A stretch of DNA of 64,000 bases, taken from assembly GCF_014193655.1 (NCBI RefSeq), contig NZ_JACHZQ010000004.1, positions 124,001 to 188,000 on the forward strand. The letters are read 5' to 3'. This document shows, in pieces, positions 36,312-46,000 of the stretch. The first letter of the stretch is position 1, and each line of letters begins with the position of its first letter. Below the pieces are notes generated by a model. It was not told the origin of the DNA and ran no database searches. It saw only the letters and a program-made list of their open reading frames with translations. The translations under genes were made by a program, and so were the position numbers. This DNA is from Rhizobium sp. BK313. GTDB lineage: Bacteria > Pseudomonadota > Alphaproteobacteria > Rhizobiales > Rhizobiaceae.

Positions 36312-38147
36312 TTGAGCCCTATAGCATACACAGCCACCATCATCGCGGTTGCCGTCGTCCTGTTCGTGTGGAACAAGTTGCCGGTCGTCTTTGTGGCCAT
36401 GCTGACCGCATTGGCGTTATGGGCAAGTGGCGTTTTGACAATCGGCCAGGCACTCGGCGGCTTTGGCGATCCCGCAGTGATCTTCATCGCATCCCTCTTC
36501 GTCGTCAGCTCAGGGCTGGAGGTCACCGGCGTTACCGCCTGGGCTGGCCAGCTTCTGATCAGAGGGGCAGGTGAGGAGAGCCGGGCCCGTCTTCTGATCC
36601 TGACGATGTTGTTGGTGTCGCTGCTCACCGCGCTGATCAGCGTCAATGGCGCTGTTGCAGCACTTCTGCCCGTTGTGGTTGTCATCGCCGTCCGCCTTAA
36701 GCGGAACTCGTCGCAACTGCTCATGCCACTTGTATTTGCCGCACATGCGGGCTCGATGCTCGCATTGACGGGCACGCCGGTGAATGTGCTCGTGTCGGAG
36801 GCTGGTCAGGATGCCGGCGTCGGTGGCTTCGGCTTCTTCGAGTTTGCCCTTGTCGGCGTGCCGCTGCTGGCCGGGACGATGGCGATCATCGTGCTCTTCG
36901 GACGGCAGCTTCTGCCCGAGCGCAACGGCGCTGCGATGCCCGCCGATTTCAGCCGTCATGCAAGGACGCTGGTCGAGCAGTATGGCCTTGCCAGCGGTAT
37001 ATATCAGTTGCGAGTCCGTGCGACCTCACCATTTGTCGGTACTGCTGCGTCGGCGGTCGATCTTTCCAGCCATCCAGGGCTGCAGCTCGTCGCAATCCAG
37101 GAAGGGGAAACGGCCGGGCCGCTCCGCCGCCCCCTTGTCGCCGAGGGTGATCACTTTTTGGTGCGCGGAGATGCCGAGACAGCCGCGGCCTTTGCGACAC
37201 GCATGCATCTGGCCTTCCGTAACGAGCAGACTGCTGGCCAGGGTGAAGGTACCTTATTCAACCGCAGCTCGGGCCTTGCCGAAGTGGTCATCCCGCCGCG
37301 CTCCGGTTTGATCGGCCAGAGCGTTTTCCCCGGCATGGTCACGGAAAGCGGCGACCTGATCGTCCTGGCGGTGCAGCGCGCGAGCGCCGAGATTGCGGCG
37401 GCCAACGCAACCAAGGACAAGGGCGGCATCATACTTCAAGCCGGCGACACGATGCTGTTGCAGGGGACCTGGAAGGCGCTCGATGTTCACCTCGACGATC
37501 CAGATGTTCTGGTGGTCAATTCGCCTGAGCTTGTACGCCGGCACGCGGTGCCCATGGGGCCAGGCGCACTCCAGGCCATCATCATACTGCTAGCAATGGT
37601 TCTGCTTCTCGCGACCGGTGTCGTACCACCTGTCGTGGCGGGTCTGGTCGCTGCCGGAGCGATTATCCTGTCGGGGATCATGAGTGTAGAACAAGCGTAC
37701 CGCGCTGTCGGCTGGACGACCGTTATCCTCGTCGGTGCCATGATGCCACTCTCGACGGCGATGGTGGAGACAGGAGCGGCAAAGCTGATGGCCGAGCACC
37801 TCGTCAACTTCGTCGGCGATGCCGGTCCTATTGCCTTGCTTGCCGGCCTCTTCGTGCTGACTGCTATCATGGGGCAGCTCATCAGCAACACGGCGACCGC
37901 GCTGATCGTTATCCCGATCGGGGTTGCGGCGGCGACGGCGATGGGGATCTCGCCGCGCCCCGTACTTATGAGCACGGCGGTGGCCGCGGCGGCTGCATTC
38001 CTGACACCGATTGCGACGCCGACGAACCTGATGGTCATGGGACCGGGCGGCTATGCCTTCAGTGACTACTGGAAGCTCGGCTTACCATTGTTGATCTGGT
38101 TCTTCGTTGTCTCGGTATTCCTCGTGCCGATGATCTGGCGATTCTGA
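36312..38147 (+). CDS. SLC13/DASS-family permease with central TrkA-C domains
   Basis: 611 residues; start is TTG 36312 with GAGG about 11 nt upstream, as no in-frame ATG precedes the first helix. N-terminal helices (SPIAYTATIIAVAVVLFVWNK, VVFVAMLTALALWA), then NGAVAALLPVVVVIAV and TGTPVNVLVSEAGQ substrate-loop motifs, two soluble TrkA-C (RCK-C) domains at about residues 225-395, and C-terminal helices with the matching IMGQLISNTATALIVIPIGVAAA and LTPIATPTNLMVMGP loop. The SNT and TP-N loops are the sodium and anion sites. Related proteins carry sulfate, di-acids or other anions. Located after PepT but 196 bp away; own promoter likely. Confidence 0.85.
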   Translation: MSPIAYTATIIAVAVVLFVWNKLPVVFVAMLTALALWASGVLTIGQALGGFGDPAVIFIASLFVVSSGLEVTGVTAWAGQLLIRGAGEESRARLLILTMLLVSLLTALISVNGAVAALLPVVVVIAVRLKRNSSQLLMPLVFAAHAGSMLALTGTPVNVLVSEAGQDAGVGGFGFFEFALVGVPLLAGTMAIIVLFGRQLLPERNGAAMPADFSRHARTLVEQYGLASGIYQLRVRATSPFVGTAASAVDLSSHPGLQLVAIQEGETAGPLRRPLVAEGDHFLVRGDAETAAAFATRMHLAFRNEQTAGQGEGTLFNRSSGLAEVVIPPRSGLIGQSVFPGMVTESGDLIVLAVQRASAEIAAANATKDKGGIILQAGDTMLLQGTWKALDVHLDDPDVLVVNSPELVRRHAVPMGPGALQAIIILLAMVLLLATGVVPPVVAGLVAAGAIILSGIMSVEQAYRAVGWTTVILVGAMMPLSTAMVETGAAKLMAEHLVNFVGDAGPIALLAGLFVLTAIMGQLISNTATALIVIPIGVAAATAMGISPRPVLMSTAVAAAAAFLTPIATPTNLMVMGPGGYAFSDYWKLGLPLLIWFFVVSVFLVPMIWRF

Positions 38148-38301
38148 GTCTGCAGACCGTGTTCGAGCGGGTTTGCAAACCGCTGGATCGCTTGATTGGG
38201 CCGACTTTTGGCGATCAGCCTGAGACCAGGCCGCAGCGCAGCCTTGATGAAAATGGCGGGTAGGCACGGCCTTATAGGGCGACGCTGCCGGAGCATGTCG
38301 C

Positions 38302-40026
38302 TTACTGTGATTTCACCAGTCCGGAGAATCCTGCCACCGCCAGGAGGCTCAATGCCCAGCCGATGATCGACTGCAGGAAATAGTATTTCAAGGTGAAGCC
38401 GCCGTTGGGTTTCAGCGAGTCCGGTCGCCAGTAATCCTTCTGTCCGATCGAAGCCACTGGAAGCAGCACATCCAGGGAGTACATGAGAGCATTGAATTCC
38501 GGATAGCTCGCCGCTTCCGGCTGACTGCGGAAGCACGTCAGCTGGTCCTGGCCGATCTCTGCGCGCCCTGCCAGTTCCTGCCCGCTCGTCGGCATGAAGC
38601 GGCTCTCCGTCCGGGGCAGATCGCACATCGTCCACTCGGGCGAACGCAGCACGACGGGGCTATTTGGTTTCATCGCACCGGTATTGTAGGCAACGGCGAA
38701 AACAGCTGTGCCGGTCGCCCAGAAAACCATCATCCACACCAGCGCCAGCAGCGGCTGACGGCCATAGCGAAGCGTCACCGCGAGGATCGCGTCAGTGGTC
38801 GCAAGCGTGGCCCGCAGAGCCGGATTCTTGGCGCGGTCCCGGCGTGCGCGTCGCTGCAGCCGTTCCTTGGTGATCAGCACCGCGCGCGCGTCCTCATCAT
38901 GACCCATTTCCCGCAGCACCGTCGCAAGATGCTCGTAGGGCTGCGGCCAGAAATCCGCCTTCCAGCGATCGGGTGTCTGACGCGAGAGCCAGTCGAGCCG
39001 ACTGTCCGCATCGACGGGGCCACCGATGAAGGCGCCGTACCGGCAGCGGTTCAGGAGCAAATCGCCGGTTTGAGGCCAGCTTGCCTCTTCGTCGTCAATT
39101 GCGCCCATCGTCGTGGCGGTCAGGTCGAGAGTTCCGATGATCGACGCGTTCTGGCGCAGGAAAAAGGCGCCATCGATGGTGGTACGGTTGAGCCGCAGTG
39201 CATTCCCGCCCGGCTGCGAAACCGAGGCTGCGGTGCAGTCGACGTCACCGCCGAAACGGGCGCCGAGAAAGCGGGCCTCGCCAATAATGGTCGCGCCGCG
39301 CAGCGCAAGATCGCCGCCGGCAACAACAGCGTCGCCATATAGCGCGACTTCGCCGGGCCGCTCGATCCGCGCGCCGACGGCGTTGATATCGCCGCCGAGA
39401 CGAACGCCCGAGAGATTGATGCCGCCGCGGACGTTCGCGCCGCGCAGCAGGACGCCGCCGCGGGCCTCCAATCCGCCCGCCTCAATGACGATGCCACCAG
39501 GCCAGGTAATCGAAGCGCCGTCCGCCTCGATGTTGCCGCCGGTGCGCGCACCCGAGAGGCGGATTTCTCCCGTGACGATGGCGCCTCGCAGCGAGAGGCA
39601 TCCGCGCGCTTCCAGCCTATCGGCCTGCAGCCCGGGCAGGGCCGAGCCGTCCAGTAAGAGGTTGTCGATAACGGCGGAGCGCAAAACAGGCGAGGCTTCG
39701 AAGTGGCAATCCTTGAGACCGATGTCACGGGAAATCCGGCATCCCTCGAGGTCGAGAATACCTGATATCCAGGCGCCGCTCAGCCTCAGCCCCTTTTCGT
39801 GCAACCGGTAGCCATCGTTGCCGAGGATGAGGTAGCGCAAAAGGTCCGCGCGTACTGTTCTCTCCGCGTCGATCTTTTCCGGGCGCAGGCCGTCGCCCAA
39901 TCTGTCGAAGTCCCCCAATTGCAGATGTGCAACCACTTTCGCTTCGGCCGCACTGAGCGGGCGAAAATCGGCAAGGCTGGGCGCAACGGGAATGGCGGGT
40001 TCAGATTGCGGGACTTTCTGATTCAT
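38302..40026 (-). CDS. Beta-helix-repeat membrane protein of unknown function
   Basis: 574 residues. Residues about 75-320 are a run of 20-residue imperfect repeats of the form LRGAxIxGxIxLxGAxxGGxI (for example LSLRGAIVTGEIRLSGA, LLRGANVRGGINLSGV, LALRGATIIGEARFLGA), pointing to a right-handed beta-helix similar to pentapeptide-repeat or bactofilin folds. A linker (320-420) with RLDWLSRQTPDRWKADFWPQPYEHLATVLREMGH is followed by a helix-rich C-terminus with two hydrophobic segments (LLALVWMMVFWATGTAVFAVA, SIIGWALSLLAVAGFSGLV). Homologues are sometimes labelled membrane-associated oxidoreductase without evidence. No cofactor motif is seen. It faces the SLC13 gene convergently and is divergent from the antiporter operon. 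The function is unknown. Confidence 0.75.
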   Translation of the reverse strand: MNQKVPQSEPAIPVAPSLADFRPLSAAEAKVVAHLQLGDFDRLGDGLRPEKIDAERTVRADLLRYLILGNDGYRLHEKGLRLSGAWISGILDLEGCRISRDIGLKDCHFEASPVLRSAVIDNLLLDGSALPGLQADRLEARGCLSLRGAIVTGEIRLSGARTGGNIEADGASITWPGGIVIEAGGLEARGGVLLRGANVRGGINLSGVRLGGDINAVGARIERPGEVALYGDAVVAGGDLALRGATIIGEARFLGARFGGDVDCTAASVSQPGGNALRLNRTTIDGAFFLRQNASIIGTLDLTATTMGAIDDEEASWPQTGDLLLNRCRYGAFIGGPVDADSRLDWLSRQTPDRWKADFWPQPYEHLATVLREMGHDEDARAVLITKERLQRRARRDRAKNPALRATLATTDAILAVTLRYGRQPLLALVWMMVFWATGTAVFAVAYNTGAMKPNSPVVLRSPEWTMCDLPRTESRFMPTSGQELAGRAEIGQDQLTCFRSQPEAASYPEFNALMYSLDVLLPVASIGQKDYWRPDSLKPNGGFTLKYYFLQSIIGWALSLLAVAGFSGLVKSQ

Positions 40027-40598
40027 GATCCGTGTATCCGTTCGGCCGCAACCAGCGATACTGCCTTAAGGCGGTGCTGTCGAAGAGGAGAGCGGCCGGA
40101 TCTACGCGTTAGCCGAATGGCTGTAGCGACTTGGCATTTCATATGCTCTTTCACCTCCACCATTGCGTCGCGCCGATGGTATCAGCGCGCCTCTCCGCAA
40201 CGTACGCTTGGCCAGGCCACTGTCGGATAAGCCGACCCGCTAATCACGCATCCAGGCCGACCGGATTCGGCGTTTCCCATCCTATGGCTGGCGGCATTTC
40301 CCTGTCGCCGGGCTGATCCATTCAGTGATTGATTTCGCCGTTTTGCGTGCAGGTCAAGGGGTGGCGCTGAAATGCATGGCGCGGCTGCGGTATAGCGGAC
40401 AGGAAGCATAATTTCTGGATTCAATGCCGATCACAGCCCGCCGTACGCGATGCTAAGGTGTCACTAAAGTGCATCAACCTCCTCCGCGCGGCGGAAGGGG
40501 CGGATCAGATTGAGCGGGCAGGGGGACATTCATGAGGTAAGCTTGCCTGCCGGGACTGCGTGCTGACACTCCACCGTCACCCGTCGAAAGCCTGCGCC
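40027..40598. other. Intergenic region, 572 bp, upstream of antiporter operon
   Basis: Divergent intergenic region between the beta-helix protein and the Mrp-like operon. Apart from promoter box B at 40417-40459 no gene or RNA is recognised. ORFs here are short and lack ribosome sites. It is long enough to hold a second promoter for the minus-strand gene. Confidence 0.5.
40417..40459 (+). promoter_or_regulatory. Shared promoter box, copy B (upstream of Mrp-like antiporter operon)
   Basis: GGATTC (40417-40422), AATGCCGATCAC, and CTAAGGT exactly 30 nt after GGATTC. TTTCTGGATTC-AATGCCGATCACAG differs from copy A at a single base over 25 positions. About 140 bp upstream of the first antiporter gene. 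The -10-like element is the weakest of the three. Confidence 0.68.
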
Positions 40599-41129
40599 AT
40601 GCCAGAAGACCATGCTACACCGCAGCCACGCCTACCGGGATTGCCGCAGAGCCTGATCTTTCTCTGGGGCCTCCTCTTCATCGTCTGGCTGGTCATAAAC
40701 TCTTCGATCGAGCTACCGATCGCGGCCGTAGGCGCGCTGGTCTCCTTTGTTTTGGCTGCAATTTTCGTGCGCCGTGGCGATGTCTGGAGGATCGCGGTGA
40801 CGCCTGCAAAGGTCTTTCATTTCGTTGCCTATACCGGCGTTTTCCTGGTTGAACTGGTGAAGGCGAACATCAACATGCTGCGCTATGTCTATGCGCCGCG
40901 TATCGATATTCATCCTGGGATCGTGAAGGTGAAGATGCCGCTCAAATCGCCGATCGGGCGGCTGGCGCTTGCCAATTCAATCGCGCTCACACCCGGCTCG
41001 CTCGTGATGGATCTCAGAGGCGACGCGCTCTTCGTTCACTGGCTCGACGTCAAGACCACAGACCCGGAGACGGCGACACAGATGATCGTAGGACCGTTCG
41101 AGAAGCATTTGGGAGCTGTTTTTGGCTGA
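40599..41129 (+). CDS. mnhE: Mrp-type cation/proton antiporter subunit E
   Basis: 176 residues from ATG 40599; GTG 40560 in the same frame is an alternative. Two to three N-terminal helices (SLIFLWGLLFIVWLVINSSIELPIAAVGALVSFVLAAIF by position about residues 15-55), then the MnhE signature FHFVAYTGVFLVELVKANINMLRYV and the soluble C-terminal domain with LANSIALTPGSLVMDLRGDALFVHWLDV. First gene of the operon, as in the Mbh-type order. Its 3' end overlaps the F gene by 8 bp. Confidence 0.9.
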   Translation: MPEDHATPQPRLPGLPQSLIFLWGLLFIVWLVINSSIELPIAAVGALVSFVLAAIFVRRGDVWRIAVTPAKVFHFVAYTGVFLVELVKANINMLRYVYAPRIDIHPGIVKVKMPLKSPIGRLALANSIALTPGSLVMDLRGDALFVHWLDVKTTDPETATQMIVGPFEKHLGAVFG

Positions 41130-41382
41130 AATCATTCTGCAGATCGCCGTCGTCCTGATCTTATTCAGCATCGTGTTCGGCGTGCTGCGGCTCGTGATTG
41201 GTCGCACGGCGATCGATCGGGTGGTGTCCATCGATATGCTGACGGTCGTCACGATCTCGCTGATCGCGCTCTATGCCCACACATCTGGGCGTTTCGTCTA
41301 TATCGACGTCGCTCTCGTCTACGGTCTCCTCAGCTTTCTGGCTGTTCTTGCGATCGCTCGCTTTCTGGAAAAGGGGCCGTAG
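41122..41382 (+). CDS. mnhF: Mrp-type antiporter subunit F
   Basis: 86 residues from TTG 41122, inside the end of the E gene. Three membrane helices (IAVVLILFSIVFGVLRLVIG, TVVTISLIALYA, YIDVALVYGLLSFLAVLAIARF) and the conserved RTAIDRVVSIDMLTVV segment between helices 1 and 2, which matches MnhF/MrpF. Small scaffold subunit of the antiporter. Confidence 0.88.
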   Translation: MAEIILQIAVVLILFSIVFGVLRLVIGRTAIDRVVSIDMLTVVTISLIALYAHTSGRFVYIDVALVYGLLSFLAVLAIARFLEKGP

Positions 41383-41387
41383 CTGTC

Positions 41388-41639
41388 ATGCTCGAGATGC
41401 TAATCCTCTTGGTATGCGGCAGTATTCTGGTCAGCGGCGTGTTGGCCGTCGTGCTCAGCAATCTCATGGCGGCGATGGTCAGCTCCGGCCTGGCAAGCCT
41501 GTTCGCCGCGGCATCCTATGTGCTGCTCGCCGCACCGGATGTTGCAATGGCGGAGGCTGCGATCGGCTCTGGCCTTGCGACGCTCATTTTCCTCTATGCG
41601 ATACGCAAGACCCGAGGGGGAGGAGCGGTCGATGAGTGA
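41388..41639 (+). CDS. MbhD-like (DUF4040) membrane subunit, equivalent to part of MrpA C-terminus
   Basis: 83 residues with three helices. The motif SSGLASLFAAASYVLLAAPDVAMAEAAIGSGLATLIFLYAIRK (about residues 28-70) is the DUF4040/MbhD signature normally found near the C-terminus of MrpA or as separate MbhD in membrane-bound hydrogenase. Its conserved acidic residue in APDVAMAEA is thought to be on the ion path. Here it is a free-standing subunit between F and G. Confidence 0.85.
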   Translation: MLEMLILLVCGSILVSGVLAVVLSNLMAAMVSSGLASLFAAASYVLLAAPDVAMAEAAIGSGLATLIFLYAIRKTRGGGAVDE

Positions 41640-41976
41640 ACTGATCGGCAGTATTGTCATCCTCGTTGGCGCTTTTTTCCTCTTTTCGGCGGGCGTCGGT
41701 CTGTTGCGCATGCCCGATGTCTTTACGCGCATCCAGGCCGGCACGAAGGCGTCGACGCTCGGCAATATTCTCGTTCTTGCCGGCCTCGGAATCTATCACC
41801 CGGACTGGTGGTTGAAGCTGCTGATCATCGCCTATTTCGTGCTCCTGACCAATCCGCTGTCGTCGCATGCCCTATCGCGGGCAGCCCATGCAATTCGCGC
41901 ACCGATGGCCGCCACCACCGTGGTCGATGCTCTGCGAGACCAGGATGACAGCGCCGTCGAAGAGGGCTCAACATGA
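41632..41976 (+). CDS. mnhG: Mrp-type antiporter subunit G
   Basis: 114 residues from ATG 41632, overlapping the DUF4040 gene by 8 bp. Family signature: FLFSAGVGLLRMPDVFTRIQAGTKASTLG then three hydrophobic segments and VLLTNPLSSHALSRAAH. The last 25 residues are a polar extension. Overlaps the next gene by 4 bp. Confidence 0.9.
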   Translation: MSELIGSIVILVGAFFLFSAGVGLLRMPDVFTRIQAGTKASTLGNILVLAGLGIYHPDWWLKLLIIAYFVLLTNPLSSHALSRAAHAIRAPMAATTVVDALRDQDDSAVEEGST

Positions 41977-42668
41977 GGCGCGCATTCAGCCTACTCGCCG
42001 TACTGGCATTCGGCGTCATCTTCGCGGGACTCGTCGGAGGCTATGATGAACGCCAGGCGCTCTCCGCTCTGGCGGTGCACTATCTGACGCAGGTGCCGTC
42101 GGATCTTGGCGCCCCCAATGTTGTGACCGGGATCCTGATCACATTTCGCGGCTTTGATACGCTGGGAGAAGTCGCCGTGCTGTTCATGGTGGCGGCGAGT
42201 GTCGGCCTTCTCCTGGCAAGTGAAACGGATGAAAAAGCCCGACCTAGAGTGGCCCTCGGCGCGCGGCGGGGGCCGAGCGAGCTGGTGCGCAGCGGCGCGG
42301 AAGTGGTGCTTCCTCTGATCTTCCTGTTCGGCGCCTATGTCATCATGAACGGCCACTTGTCGGCCGGCGGCGGGTTTCAGGGGGGCGCAGTCGTTGCCTC
42401 CGGCGTCATGCTTCTGATGCTCGCCTACCCCACAGGGCCGATCCACCATGGGTTCCTGAGCATCGCGGAGTCACTCGCCGGCGTGTTCTACGTCTTGATC
42501 GGCATCGTCGGTATTGTCTTCGGCATGGGGTTCCTCGACAGCCATATCCTGCCGCGCGGCAATTTCGGGACCCTCTTCAGTGCCGGGGCCATCCCGCTGA
42601 TATCGGCGCTTCTCGGGATCAAGGTCGGCGCGGAGTTGAGCGTCATTATCGATCGGTTTCGGAGCTGA
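41973..42668 (+). CDS. Fused MbhE-MnhB-type antiporter subunit
   Basis: 231 residues. Residues 1-80 resemble MbhE (FSLLAVLAFGVIFAGLVGGYD, ...LGAPNVVTGILITFRGFDTLGEVAVLFMVAASVG), the other separate piece of MrpA's C-terminus. Residues 95-230 are MnhB/MrpB (GAEVVLPLIFLFGAYVIMNGHLSAGGGFQGGAVVASG with the GHxSPGGGFQGG-like motif, here GHLSAGGGFQGG). The fusion puts an A-derived segment and subunit B in one chain, a variant seen in some Mrp-like clusters. The fused boundary is near residue 85. Confidence 0.88.
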   Translation: MRRAFSLLAVLAFGVIFAGLVGGYDERQALSALAVHYLTQVPSDLGAPNVVTGILITFRGFDTLGEVAVLFMVAASVGLLLASETDEKARPRVALGARRGPSELVRSGAEVVLPLIFLFGAYVIMNGHLSAGGGFQGGAVVASGVMLLMLAYPTGPIHHGFLSIAESLAGVFYVLIGIVGIVFGMGFLDSHILPRGNFGTLFSAGAIPLISALLGIKVGAELSVIIDRFRS

Positions 42669-42686
42669 GGCGGAGACAGGAGCGTC

Positions 42687-43055
42687 ATGGGGCTGCCAAT
42701 ATCGGAGATCCTTCTCACCACTGGATTCCTGCTCGTTCTCATCGGCTTCTGGGGCATGCTGAGGCATCGGAACCTATTGCGCATCATCATAGGCTTTTCG
42801 CTGATCGATACCGGTATGCATATTGTTCTGGTGGCGACCGGTTATGTCACCGGCGGAACGGCACCGATCGTCGATGAGGCGCTGAGCAAAACAGACGCGG
42901 CGGTGCACGCCGTCGATCCCATTCCCGCAGCACTGGTTGTGACGGCTATCGTCATCGGCTTCTCCGTCACCGCGATCATGCTCTCCTTCGCAATCCGGCT
43001 CCACGCTGTCAGTAAAACCCTCTCAATCGACGCGCTGACGGAGTCTAAATGGTAA
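42687..43055 (+). CDS. mnhC: Mrp-type antiporter subunit C (NuoK-like)
   Basis: 122 residues, three helices as in MnhC/NuoK: LTTGFLLVLIGFWGMLRHRNLLRIIIGFSLIDTGMHIVLVATGY and the last helix AALVVTAIVIGFSVTAIMLSFAIRLH. The DALPAALVLTAIVI-type motif is conserved as PIPAALVVTAIVIGFS. Overlaps the fused antiporter gene by 7 bp. Confidence 0.9.
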   Translation: MGLPISEILLTTGFLLVLIGFWGMLRHRNLLRIIIGFSLIDTGMHIVLVATGYVTGGTAPIVDEALSKTDAAVHAVDPIPAALVVTAIVIGFSVTAIMLSFAIRLHAVSKTLSIDALTESKW

Positions 43056-46000
43056 ATAGCCTTTTCCAGCCGCTGAACATCTTCCTGCTTGGCCTCGGTG
43101 GGGGCTTTCTCATTCCCCTGCTTTACCGCGTCGCCAAGCCGCTGCCGGCGGCGGGTTTTGTTGTTGCGCTATTGGGGATGACCGTCATTTCGTGCGTCTG
43201 CCTGTGGCGCGTCCACGATGGCGGGGCGCCCATAGAGATCCTGACCGCAGGCAGTGTGCCGCCGTTCTCGATCAATTTGCGCTTCGGCCTATGGGAAGGC
43301 TTCTTTTCCGTCTGCGTCGATATCGTTGCACTGCTCTGCGCCTGGCACTTTTGGGAGCGGCTGCGCCTGAGCTATCCGGCACTCTTGCTCTACCTGATCC
43401 TGATCATGGGCATCAACGGCATGGTCATGACCCGCGATCTGTTCAACCAGTTCGTCTTCCTGGAGATCATGTCGATCGGGACCTATGGGCTTCTTGGGCT
43501 CGAGCGAACGCCCACGGCGCTTGCAGCCAGCTTCAAATACATCATGGCAACCGTACTCGCCTCATCCTTCTTCCTGCTGGGCGCCGGTCTTCTCTACCAT
43601 GTAACCGGCACGCTCAATATCGATGGAATGATCGCTGACCGGACGGCAATCACTGGCCCTATCGGCACGACCGCACTGCTGTTCGTGCTTGCGTGCCTTG
43701 TGCTGGAACTGAAGCCGTTCCCGGCAAACGGATGGGGGCTCGATGTCTACGAGACGGCGCCCAGTGGCATCGCGGCACTTGTGTCGGTCGTTGTATCGGC
43801 GGGCGTGTTCTTCACGCTTTTCAAACTGCTGCCGCTTTTTGCCGATCATCTCGGAATCCTCGTCTTGTCCGGTGGGGTCACCTTTCTCTTTTCCAATCTC
43901 GTCGGGCTGACGCAAACCAGCGTGCAACGGATGCTGGGCTATTCCTCGATCGCGCAGATGGGCCTGCTGATGCTCGCGCTGGCGCTGCTGCACCAGCTTG
44001 GCGCCGAACCGTCGTTGCCGCTGGTGGTCGGAGGGCTCTTCGTCAACCATCTGTTGGCGAAGGCTGGTCTGTTCTGGCTTGCCGGTATTGTCGACCGCCG
44101 CGAAATCGCCGATTGGTCCGATCTCGCCGGCAATCGGCTCGTTCTCTCCCTCCTTGCCGTATTTGTCGTCGCAATTGCCGGCTTGCCGCCATTTCCGGGC
44201 TTCTGGGCGAAATGGGAACTCGTGATGCATGCGGCGGCGGGCGAGCGATTTATCTGGATTGCGGTCATTCTCGTCGGGTCGCTGCTTGAGGCAGCTTACA
44301 TGTTCCGCTGGTTCAAGCAGGCGACGCGACCGATGCCGAGCCAAGCGGACAGCGGGTTGCCGTCGGGCAGCGAAATGCCGGTCAGTCCTTCGCTGACCAG
44401 ATTGGCGCCGGTGATCGTCAGTGCCATTCTGCTTTTTGCAAGCGGCTATGCTGCCGCAGCGACCGCGGGCGTTGCGTCGGTGTGGATTGTTGTACCGCTT
44501 TGCGTCGGGGGCGTCCTCTGCCTTCTCGATGGGCTTGCCGGCCGGATCAAGTGCATCCTGATGCTGCTGGCAGTGCTCGTTGTCGGCCATTGGATCATTG
44601 CTGATATCGCAGGTTTGAGCCGGCTGTTCGCCGTACTTCTCTTCGCAGGCAGCCTGGTCATCGCATTCGCGTGCCTCTATCGCGCCGATTCTCGTCCCGG
44701 CTTCTATCCAATGATGGCGATCCTGCTGCTGTCGATCACCAGCCTGCTGCACGCAGCGACCAGCCTTGAGTTCTTCTTCCACTGGGAGATCATCACTCTT
44801 GCTTCCTATTTCCTGATCGCCCAACGGCCCGGTGCCCACCCCTACGTGCTGCAATTTCTGTTGTTTTCGCTGGTGTCGGCGTTTTGCCTGCTCGCAGGCT
44901 TCGGCATTGCTACCAGCGCTAACGGTAGCGGGGCGCTTGCGGCGTTTGCCACCGCTGGTCCGGCTGCTGCGCCCGCTTTCCTGTTTCTGGCGATCGGCTT
45001 TCTGATCAAGGCTGGTGCCGTTGGCGTGCACGTCTGGCTGCCGGGCGCTTATGCAGAGGCGGATGACGATCTGTCTGCTATGCTTTCGGCGGTCATCAGC
45101 AAGGTGGCCGTCTTCGGCTTGTTCATGGTGACCTATCTCGCCATTCGTTCCGAGGTCGGGCTGGAGCTGGCGCATGTGATGGGCTGGATCGGACTTCTGA
45201 CGACCCTTGCCGGCGCGGTGATGGCCTTTCAGCAAAGCGATCTGAAGCGCATGCTGGGCTATTCCAGCATGAGCCAGATCGGCTACATCATCACGGCGAT
45301 CGCCTTGATGAGCCATCTCGGCTGGGTGACGGCGTTCTACCTCGTCGCCAATCATCTGATGGTCAAGGGCATCCTCTTTCTCGCCGCAGCTGCCGTTATC
45401 CTGCAGACAGGCACGCGCTTGTTCGATGAAGCCGGGGGACTGGCGAAACGGATGCCGCTCAATTTTGCGTCCGTGGTCGTGGCGCTTATCTCGATGTCCG
45501 GCCTGCCGCCGCTCGCCGGCTTTGGTGGAAAATGGTTGCTTTTGAGCGCGATGGTCGACAGAGGTTGGTACGGCCTTGCGATCGGCGGCCTGCTCGCGAC
45601 CTTTATTGGTTTCCTCTACATGTTCCGTTTCGCCTATTCGATCTTCCTGGGGCAGAGAAAGTCGGAGCACGATCGAGTGACGGAGGCGCCTTTGGCGCTG
45701 CTGGTTCCACAGTTCATTCTGATCCTGGCAATTTTCCTGCTATCGTTCTTCCCCAAGCTGTTGATGGATCCGGTATCGGCAGCGATCGATCCGTACTTCG
45801 CCTCGACCTTGGTCTGGCAGGGCATGTCGCTGGAAACCATCTATGGCTATTGGAACCCCGTGCCGATCATGGCCATCAGTGTGACAGTCGCAGCATTGTT
45901 GCTTGGGCTCTTCCTGTTGATCTACCGAAGCGGGCGAGGGCGCTCTGTTCCCGTTAGCACCGCGCATTTCTACCGCTTCTATCGTGCGGCATTTGCTCCG

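Noticed and set aside
43562..45670. 702-residue minus-strand ORF inside the antiporter gene
   Set aside because: Antisense shadow of a high-GC coding region, rich in His/Gln/Arg with no domain or ribosome site.
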